Below are positions 57,212 through 64,000 of a DNA stretch of 64,000 bases, one piece after another. The stretch lies in contig CACGHD010000001.1 of the NCBI GenBank assembly GCA_902572825.1, positions 27,336 through 91,335 of the forward strand, given 5' to 3'. The stretch is from an uncultured Prochlorococcus sp. GTDB taxonomy: Bacteria > Cyanobacteriota > Cyanobacteriia > PCC-6307 > Cyanobiaceae. The notes below the pieces were generated by a model, which was not told where the DNA came from, did not search any database, and was given only the letters and a program-made list of their open reading frames with translations. Positions within the stretch are counted from its first letter, which is position 1. Every line of letters starts with the position of its first letter. The translations under genes and the position numbers were made by a program.

Positions 57212-57556
57212 TTGCTCATGACGACTACAATGATGTTCTAACTAGTAAGACTGGTCATCCGAGTAATAAATATGTACGGTTTGAGGAACTCCCTTATACG
57301 GATAAAGGATCAACAATTGAATTTGAATATGGTTAAAATATCAATGAATTTTGAGTAAATGAATAATACAAAAATACTTCTTGCAGACTGTTATTTCATT
57401 TGGCAATATAAGTAACCGACTCCAAAATTGGCACATCAACATAAGATGTTTCCATTAATGGCCAGATAGAACTGAAGGAATAAAAGTCAGGGATTTTTCT
57501 AATATTTTTCTTTCGGTTCAGCTGTTAAAAAGCTCCTACACACATACTTATAGACA

Positions 57557-58342
57557 ATGAAAATTATTAAGAGACTTAGGTCGCTGCCGGGCGATTCTCT
57601 CGGTGTTATACGCCGCACCCCGCCACTTGTTTTCGCAATGGCTGTTTTATCTCTCGGAGGATTTATAGGCGCCTCAACGGTCCTTGTGAGAGGGTTTAGG
57701 ACGGTAGAGAATACCATCACTGTTACAGGTGCGAGTACTGAAAGTTTTGAGAGTGATATTGCAAAATGGACTGTACAGGTAAAGACCTCAGGGAAAACTC
57801 AGATTGACTCATTTACCAACCATAAGCAGTCCATTAATAAGACAATGGAATTCCTTAAAGCTAATGGAATTGAGGAAAGCGTAAAGCAGGATGTTTATCT
57901 TGGACCTGCGAGTATCAGTGAATATAAAACCAGAAATCCCAAGACTAATGAAATTATTAGAACTGAATGGATTACTTATCAGAATATTGAGATTGAAAGT
58001 AGGGATGTTTATAGCATCCAGAAGACTCATAGTCAGATAACAGAATTGCTTGGAAAGGGGGTAAGGGTGAAACCAAGCCGTCCTGAATTCACCTATTCGA
58101 AGCTGGCTGATAAACGCGTTGACATGCTTGCCAAGGCTGCGAAGGATGCCCGAATAAGAGCTGAAGCTATAGCTCTACAGGCAGGCTCTGAAGTGGGTGG
58201 TTTAAAGAGAGTAAATACTGGAGTTTTTCAGATAACTGTTCCGAATTCTACGAAGGTAAGTAGTTGGGGTTCTTATGACACTTCAACTATCAAGAAAGAT
58301 ATCACTGCGGTTATGGGTGTAACTTTTGCTGTTAAGAAGTAA
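57557..58342 (+). CDS. SIMPL (DUF541) domain protein
   Basis: ENTITVTGASTESFESDIAKWTVQVKTSGKTQIDSF...YSKLADKRVDMLAKAAKDARIRAEAIALQAGSEVGGLKRVNTGVFQI. Confidence 0.88.
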   Translation: MKIIKRLRSLPGDSLGVIRRTPPLVFAMAVLSLGGFIGASTVLVRGFRTVENTITVTGASTESFESDIAKWTVQVKTSGKTQIDSFTNHKQSINKTMEFLKANGIEESVKQDVYLGPASISEYKTRNPKTNEIIRTEWITYQNIEIESRDVYSIQKTHSQITELLGKGVRVKPSRPEFTYSKLADKRVDMLAKAAKDARIRAEAIALQAGSEVGGLKRVNTGVFQITVPNSTKVSSWGSYDTSTIKKDITAVMGVTFAVKK

Positions 58343-58450
58343 CTTAGGTAGTCTTCTTTTTGCCTTTAAGAATCATCAGCAAAGGCAGACCAATAAGCAT
58401 CAGACTCCCATCAATTAATAAAAAAGTATTCAGATTCATTTATCCATTCT

Positions 58451-58480
58451 TTAAGGGGTATCCCAATTAAGGGGTATCCC
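58451..58480. repeat. 16-bp-period tandem duplication
   Basis: TTAAGGGGTATCCC at 58451-58464 and 58467-58480. Confidence 0.95.
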
Positions 58481-58627
58481 TTTTTTTACTGGTTCTTTTT
58501 TCATATCATTCATCTCTTTTCTGATTTTGTTGTAGTACGCCAACTCTTCTGGATCATCAGAACCAAGACCATAATTCATGGTCGCTGCGAGATAAATCCT
58601 ATGCATCCGGTATGAAGATAGCGTCAT
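58451..58627 (-). CDS. small hypothetical protein whose C-terminus lies in a 16-bp tandem duplication
   Basis: MTLSSYRMHRIYLAATMNYGLGSDDPEELAYYNKIRKEMNDMKKEPVKKGIPLNWDTP. Confidence 0.5.
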   Translation of the reverse strand: MTLSSYRMHRIYLAATMNYGLGSDDPEELAYYNKIRKEMNDMKKEPVKKGIPLNWDTP

Positions 58628-58734
58628 GATTAAATATTAGGAAAATGGATATGGTCGAAAATCATTTATTTTAGACCTAACAATAGGTTCTCCTAATTTA
58701 ATATATTTTGATGCTAATTTTTGATCATAATTTT

Positions 58735-59877
58735 TTAAATGAGACTTAGAAAGTGTTTCCCTATTTCATAAGCTAATTTTACAGGAACTGCATTTCCAAT
58801 TTGAGTATATTTTGGTAATTCTCTATCAAAAATAGATTCTCTAGGATTTCCAGCTCTTCTTATTCCGCCAGTAGTTCTTTTCCCTGCAAATAAATACCAA
58901 TCAGGAAATGTTTGTAATCTTGCCCATTCTCTGACTGTTAATGATCTTGGCTGAGAAAAATGAACAAAATCATCCGCTAAAGAACAAGCAGTAATATTTG
59001 GACCTTTTTCATTCCATTTTTTTGGTAGGACCCTTTGTGCAAATTTCTTGGTTTTATATGTATCAGGAATCGCGCCGTTATTTTTAATCATGTAGTCAAA
59101 TCTATTTACGACGGATTTTTTGTGATTACTATATTTATGTTCATTTAATTGATCTCCTTTGCTAAGGGATTCACCACTAAATTCATTCGATCTAATAAGT
59201 TTTTGCCAATTTGATTTAGGCTCAGAAAGATAAATATCTGTACTTCCACCATTCTCATAAGATTGATCAATTAAATCTGATAAAACATCTTCTAAATTTG
59301 GGTAATCATTCGTAGGATTTGGTAAAAACCCTCCTTCAAGTGCGTCTTGAGATATATTCTTTTTTTTAAGAAGTTTTCTTTTTATCCCGATTATTAATAT
59401 ACGCGGACGATTCTGAGGGACTCCATAATCCTTCGCATACACCAGTTTGGATTTGACATCATATCCTTTGAGATTTCTAAAGGTCTCTAAAACATCTTTA
59501 AATATTTCTCCTTTAATGCCAGTTTTTGTCCATCGAGATCTAATTAATCCCTCTACATTTTCGAAGAGAAATATTTTTGGCTGTACTTTATGAACAAAAT
59601 AAGCCATATCTTGATAGAGATGATTTGAAGGTAATTGCTCTTTATCAACTGAATAAGATCTTCTTATTCCAATACCGGAAAAACCTTGGCAGGGAGGCCC
59701 TCCAGTAACAAGATCCACTGTATCCTTTTTAAAATCCCTTCCAAACTCCTCTTTAAGTTTGGAGAAAAGATTTGAAAAAAATTTCTTATCTTTAACAATT
59801 TCTTTTATATCTTGGGAATAAAAATCTCTTCTTAAATGGGGATAATGTTCATCTCTATTAATAAGATAAGTTTCCAA
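58735..59877 (-). CDS. DNA (cytosine-5) methyltransferase; real N-terminus extends upstream (frame open to 60024)
   Basis: GGPPCQGFSG (IV), ENVEG (VI), PQNRPRILIIGIK (VIII), RSLTVREWARLQTFPDWY (IX), YTQIGNAVPVKLAYEIG (X); motif I TFIDLFAGCGGLSLG lies in frame upstream of 59877. Confidence 0.95.
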   Translation of the reverse strand: METYLINRDEHYPHLRRDFYSQDIKEIVKDKKFFSNLFSKLKEEFGRDFKKDTVDLVTGGPPCQGFSGIGIRRSYSVDKEQLPSNHLYQDMAYFVHKVQPKIFLFENVEGLIRSRWTKTGIKGEIFKDVLETFRNLKGYDVKSKLVYAKDYGVPQNRPRILIIGIKRKLLKKKNISQDALEGGFLPNPTNDYPNLEDVLSDLIDQSYENGGSTDIYLSEPKSNWQKLIRSNEFSGESLSKGDQLNEHKYSNHKKSVVNRFDYMIKNNGAIPDTYKTKKFAQRVLPKKWNEKGPNITACSLADDFVHFSQPRSLTVREWARLQTFPDWYLFAGKRTTGGIRRAGNPRESIFDRELPKYTQIGNAVPVKLAYEIGKHFLSLI

Positions 59878-60142
59878 AGCATCTTTATTTAATTCATTTA
59901 CATAAAGGGGAAAATAACCTGCCTTTTCCAGTCCAAGTGAAAGCCCCCCGCATCCAGCGAATAAGTCAATAAATGTTGGTGTTTTTGCTGAAATAATTCC
60001 TATTTTCTTGTTTCCTAGAGCGTTTTAATTATGTACTGTTTTGTATTAATTATCGACAATCTGAATTGAAATCAAGAAAATTTTTAATTTTTAAGAAATT
60101 TAGTTCTTAATGATATTCTTTAAAAATATTTAAAATATAAAA

Positions 60143-61336
60143 ATGCTTAAATGTGCTAACCGAGATCCAGTCGAAACTTTAAGAATTTTTAAAAATCATA
60201 ATTTAAGCCCTGCTTTTTTAGTCCCAACACAAACAGGTTTAGAAAAATCAATAATGGATGCAACATACTTAATAAGACAATTCTTAAATGATTCAAAAAT
60301 ACATAATTATGAAATTCAAAAAAAAGGGACAGAAAATAAAGTTGTTAAACAAGCAATTCTTATAGCAAAAGATTTTATAACAGAAACGAGCGTATCTTTT
60401 TATAGGCCAGAGACAAAAAATGGTGATCCGCGAATTTGGATATATGGATTAAAAGAAAAAGCATCAAATTTTGATTTACTTGCTTTATTAAAAGGTAAAA
60501 ACCAATTAATAATTTTTAATTGCTCAAATTTAAACATTGCTAATTTTTTCCAGAGGGAAAGAAATTTGTTGAATCAATTATTGGATATTGAAAATCCTTC
60601 AATAGTTTCTGAAGAATTACTTGAAAAATGTAGGCAGATAAATAAAAAGGGTTTTATAAAAACTTTACGGGTAGGAGATACTGGGGTTGGTTTTACCTTT
60701 GAAAGTCTTTTAGGTATTAAATCAAATAGTAGTAAATCGCCGGATTATAAAGGAATAGAAATAAAAACTGGGAGAGAGAGTAAAACAATAAGACCAAACT
60801 TATTTAGTATGGTTCCTAACTGGGATATTTCTAATTTGAAGAATGCTGAAGAAATACTCGAAAAAAGGGGAGGCTATTCTCCTAAATTTGGTCCCTGTAA
60901 GGTAATTCATCATACGATAAGTAATAAAGAAAATTCATATGGATTATCACTAGTTGTAGAAAACAATGTAATAAATCAAATTTACAAAAATAATGGGCAA
61001 AAAGAATATGACGTGAAATGGTTATTGAGTGATTTTAATCAGAGACTAAAAGAAAAACATTCGGAAACATTCTGGATAACTGCTAAGTGCGAAGGTGCTA
61101 GAGGGACTACAGCAGAGAGCTTCCATTATAAAAAAATTGTTCATACTGGAAATGTGAATTTAACTATTATTCCTACTCTTATTGAGCTTGGAGTAATAAC
61201 AGTAGATTATTTGCTCTGGGAAAAATTAAAAGGTTGGCAAAAATATACTAAAAAAAAGGGTTATGACTATCTTTGGAAGATTAAACCAAAAGATAGACAT
61301 CTTCTTTTCAATTTTCAAAAAGAATATCAATTTTAA
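60143..61336 (+). CDS. Type II restriction endonuclease, MvaI/BcnI family-like
   Basis: LRVGDTGVGFTFESLLGIKSNSSKSPDYKGIEIKTGRESK matches the MvaI/BcnI core with D-x4-E-x-K; divergent from an m5C methyltransferase. Confidence 0.85.
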   Translation: MLKCANRDPVETLRIFKNHNLSPAFLVPTQTGLEKSIMDATYLIRQFLNDSKIHNYEIQKKGTENKVVKQAILIAKDFITETSVSFYRPETKNGDPRIWIYGLKEKASNFDLLALLKGKNQLIIFNCSNLNIANFFQRERNLLNQLLDIENPSIVSEELLEKCRQINKKGFIKTLRVGDTGVGFTFESLLGIKSNSSKSPDYKGIEIKTGRESKTIRPNLFSMVPNWDISNLKNAEEILEKRGGYSPKFGPCKVIHHTISNKENSYGLSLVVENNVINQIYKNNGQKEYDVKWLLSDFNQRLKEKHSETFWITAKCEGARGTTAESFHYKKIVHTGNVNLTIIPTLIELGVITVDYLLWEKLKGWQKYTKKKGYDYLWKIKPKDRHLLFNFQKEYQF

Positions 61337-61463
61337 AAAAAACACGTATCAGTTCAAATTTAGAAAAATCACACCATAATTCAGAATATTTGGTCTGACA
61401 AAACTAATATATTTTTTCATTTGCTTAAAAAATATAAAATCGAGTCTTTAATACATCCAATTT

Positions 61464-61925
61464 TTATCTTTCAGAACCATTGACCCAACCACCTGATCTA
61501 CATTTGCCAGAATTTTTGATATCGTAACTATCGCACCAGTAGTTATTTAAAGCAAATATAACATTGCTTTTAATTCTTTTAACCCCTCCAGCAACAGGCA
61601 AATAATGTATCCCTGTTTTTGCATTTAATTTCTCGGAACAAAAAAAATCAGGGCCGCACATTGCGTATGCTTTGCCCTCTTCATTTACATAAAGTATTGC
61701 TGCTGTTCCAGTATTTCTCCAATAAGGTATTCCTGGTAATCCAATATTTTTTGCTTTTTGATGGTGGCGAGCAACTCTTGTTTTATTAGATTCAAAGACA
61801 TATTTCCATTCAACTTTTGGCAGATTTACAAAAAGGACCCAAAAAATAATTGGTGCATATAAAGCTCCTACCCAAGACCATATTCCATAACTTTTGCTAT
61901 TTTTTATTTTTTGATTTTGATGCAT
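61464..61925 (-). CDS. hypothetical membrane-anchored protein
   Basis: 153 aa, N-terminal TM segment, several Cys residues. Confidence 0.6.
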   Translation of the reverse strand: MHQNQKIKNSKSYGIWSWVGALYAPIIFWVLFVNLPKVEWKYVFESNKTRVARHHQKAKNIGLPGIPYWRNTGTAAILYVNEEGKAYAMCGPDFFCSEKLNAKTGIHYLPVAGGVKRIKSNVIFALNNYWCDSYDIKNSGKCRSGGWVNGSER

Positions 61926-61933
61926 AGCTAGAT

Positions 61934-62092
61934 TTAACTTTTTGGTTTAAATAAATTTTGAATAACATAAATATCTTTTGCTTCAGGATATTTTTGTTTA
62001 AAAACTCCTACTGCACCATTCGGCGAGAGAGCAAAAAGATTTATTTTTACTCTGTAATCTTCAACTAATCCTGCAACTAAATAGTTTTTCAA
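61934..62092 (-). CDS. small hypothetical protein, putative TTG start
   Basis: (L)KNYLVAGLVEDYRVKINLFALSPNGAVGVFKQKYPEAKDIYVIQNLFKPKS. Confidence 0.4.
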   Translation of the reverse strand: MKNYLVAGLVEDYRVKINLFALSPNGAVGVFKQKYPEAKDIYVIQNLFKPKS

Positions 62093-62195
62093 AAATTTAC
62101 AAAGTATTTATTTGTAATTTTAAGGTAACTGTCAATTGCAAATATCTAAAAAAACGTCTTTGGGCTTTTACTAATTACAAGCTATAGAGAGTTCT

Positions 62196-62247
62196 TATGC
62201 CTGCGTCGGGACTTGAACCTGAGACTTCTCCCTTACCAAGAGAAGTG
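62196..62247 (-). pseudogene. partial, diverged tRNA-Thr(GGU) 3'-half
   Basis: GCCTGCGTCGGGACTTGAACCTGAGACTTCTCCCTTACCAAGAGAAG parallels the intact tRNA-Thr at 62373-62444, same orientation, similarity stops near the anticodon stem. Confidence 0.85.
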
Positions 62248-62372
62248 AATCATATAAATAAGAAATAATTATGCTCTAATTTCTGCTCTAATTCGTTAAT
62301 ACTTAGTGATTTTAAATTTATTTATTCTTTGGTAATTAATAAAAAGCTTTGCGGTAGTTGGCTTTAGGGCTA

Positions 62373-62444
<72 letters not shown>

Positions 62445-62454
62445 AATTTTAAAG

Positions 62455-62536
62455 TGGGCCGGGTTGGATTTGAACCAACGTAGGCAGAGCCAGCGGATTT
62501 ACAGTCCGCCCCCTTTAACCACTCGGGCACCGACCC
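62455..62536 (-). tRNA. tRNA-Tyr(GUA)
   Basis: GGGTCGGTGCCCGAGTGGTTAAAGGGGGCGGACTGTAAATCCGCTGGC...CCGGCCC with long variable arm. Confidence 0.97.
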
Positions 62537-62631
62537 CCACTATTTGAACTTATCAGTTAATGGTCACTTTGTGTGAAAATATTTTGGATTTTTTGTTTCT
62601 TTCTAGATAGCATTTAATAGAAAAGACTTTA

Positions 62632-63078
62632 TTGATGATGAATATCTTATTGATAAATGGACCAAATCTAAATCTTTTGGGCACTAGAGAACCTGAAATA
62701 TATGGTAATAAAACATTGAGTGATATAGAAAAAGATTTAACTAAAGTTGCTAAAGAAAAAAGTATTAATCTTGAATGTTTTCAAAGTAATCATGAAGGAC
62801 AAATCGTGGATAAAATTCATGAGTCTGTAAAAAGTATCCAAGGTATTCTTATAAATGCTGGCGCTTTTACACATACCTCGATTTCTATTAGGGATGCTTT
62901 AATTGGATCAAAAATTCCTTTTGTAGAGTTACATATTTCCAATATTTTCAGTAGAGAAAATTTTCGTAAAGAATCTTTTCTTACAGATAAAGCTATAGGA
63001 ATTATTAGTGGATTCGGCATATCAAGTTATTCCTTAGCTCTTGAAGGAATTATTGGATATTTAAGTAGTAAAGATTAA
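62632..63078 (+). CDS. aroQ: 3-dehydroquinate dehydratase, type II
   Basis: [48 protein letters not shown]. Confidence 0.98.
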   Translation: MMMNILLINGPNLNLLGTREPEIYGNKTLSDIEKDLTKVAKEKSINLECFQSNHEGQIVDKIHESVKSIQGILINAGAFTHTSISIRDALIGSKIPFVELHISNIFSRENFRKESFLTDKAIGIISGFGISSYSLALEGIIGYLSSKD

Positions 63079-63687
63079 ATGTTAGTCGATTTTAAAAGGC
63101 CCACTTCTCATATTAAATATTTATCGTCATTTACCTCAGATGAGTGGATCGAACTCGCATTATCTAGTCCAATAGATATTCTTATTGACCATGCTCATTG
63201 TGAAAGAAAAGCAGCAGGAGTAGCTATTCAATTGATGTTTAGATATCCATCAGAACCAAATCTGGCAGAAGTTCTAAGTCCAATAGCGAGAGAGGAATTA
63301 GAGCATTTTGAAAAAATACTTTATTTTTTAAAGGATCTAGGACATTCTCTTGAGTCGTTAAAACCTCCTCCATATGGAGCTGAATTGTCCAAAAATATAA
63401 GAAAGGAAGAGCCCAATAGAATGCTTGATAGTTTCTTAATAGCAGGACTTATTGAAGCAAGAAGTCATGAAAGATTAAGCTTGCTTGCGCTGAATTCTGA
63501 AGATAAATCGTTTAAAGCCCTTTATGAGTCTCTGCTTGAGAGTGAGGCAAGACATTTTGGAGTTTATTGGAAACTAGCGCAAACTAAATTCTCTAAAAAT
63601 CAGACTCTCAAAAGGTTACAGGAATTATCAAAAATTGAGTCAGAAATTCTTGCTGAGACTTTTATGATGCCAAGGGTTCATAGCTAG
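63079..63687 (+). CDS. miaE: tRNA-(ms[2]io[6]A)-hydroxylase (MiaE-like)
   Basis: DHAHCERKAAGVAIQLMFRYP, REELEHFEKIL, IEARSHERLSLLA, SEARHFGVYWKLA. Confidence 0.93.
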   Translation: MLVDFKRPTSHIKYLSSFTSDEWIELALSSPIDILIDHAHCERKAAGVAIQLMFRYPSEPNLAEVLSPIAREELEHFEKILYFLKDLGHSLESLKPPPYGAELSKNIRKEEPNRMLDSFLIAGLIEARSHERLSLLALNSEDKSFKALYESLLESEARHFGVYWKLAQTKFSKNQTLKRLQELSKIESEILAETFMMPRVHS

Positions 63688-63704
63688 AAATAATAAAATT
63701 AAGA

Positions 63705-64000
63705 ATGTTAATAAAAAAAATTTTAACAGTATTTAAAGGTAATAAAAGTGATTCGGCATCATTAACCATCGTAGGAGTTGGGCCCGGAGATCCATCACTT
63801 TTAACAATTGCTGCTTTAGATGCAATCAAAAAGGCGAAAGTTATAGTTTTCCCAGTATCAGATGATAATAAAAAGAGTTTTGCTGCAGAAATAGTCAAGA
63901 AATATACCAAATTTAAAAAAAATATACCTATCATCTTTCCAATGGCTAGAGAGGGTTTTGATCCTGATGAAATATGGTCTAATTCTGTAGAAAAAATTGT
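63705..64000 (+). CDS. cobI: Precorrin-2 C20-methyltransferase (CobI/CbiL-like), truncated by window end
   Basis: SASLTIVGVGPGDPSLLTIAALDAIKKAKVIVFPVSD. Confidence 0.85.
   Translation, partial: MLIKKILTVFKGNKSDSASLTIVGVGPGDPSLLTIAALDAIKKAKVIVFPVSDDNKKSFAAEIVKKYTKFKKNIPIIFPMAREGFDPDEIWSNSVEKI

Overview
This 64 kb AT-rich window comes from a marine picocyanobacterium and reads as a high-light Prochlorococcus. The evidence is a compact genome, psbB/psbT, psbM, psaE, petBD, minCDE, an orphan degenerate phycoerythrin beta gene with a CpeS-type lyase, and a PTOX gene. It holds a complete rRNA operon (16S, tRNA-Ile, tRNA-Ala, 23S, 5S; about 25.97-31.05 kb) and four other tRNAs: Phe, Thr(UGU), Thr(GGU) and Tyr. 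Most of the rest is ordinary core metabolism, photosynthesis and housekeeping. About 35.5-62.4 kb is richer in small ORFs and accessory genes. The most notable accessory system is a divergent pair near the right end: a C5-cytosine DNA methyltransferase (complete catalytic motifs, but no canonical start codon upstream of motif I) and a MvaI/BcnI-like restriction endonuclease with a long N-terminal extension. Together they look like a type II restriction-modification system. The accessory region ends close to a decayed tRNA-Thr 3' fragment that lies next to the intact tRNA-Thr gene. Other points of interest are a divergent mtnP/selD junction where both genes appear to have lost canonical starts, a stand-alone Nif11-like peptide, a truncated NdhF-like ORF overlapping PTOX, a 16-bp frame-shifting tandem duplication, a candidate structured ncRNA with a strong terminator, and several small ORFs missing from the ORF track (HLIP-like, poly-Q, small membrane proteins). 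No CRISPR array, transposase or integrase was recognised. All family calls come from reading sequence motifs; no searches were run.
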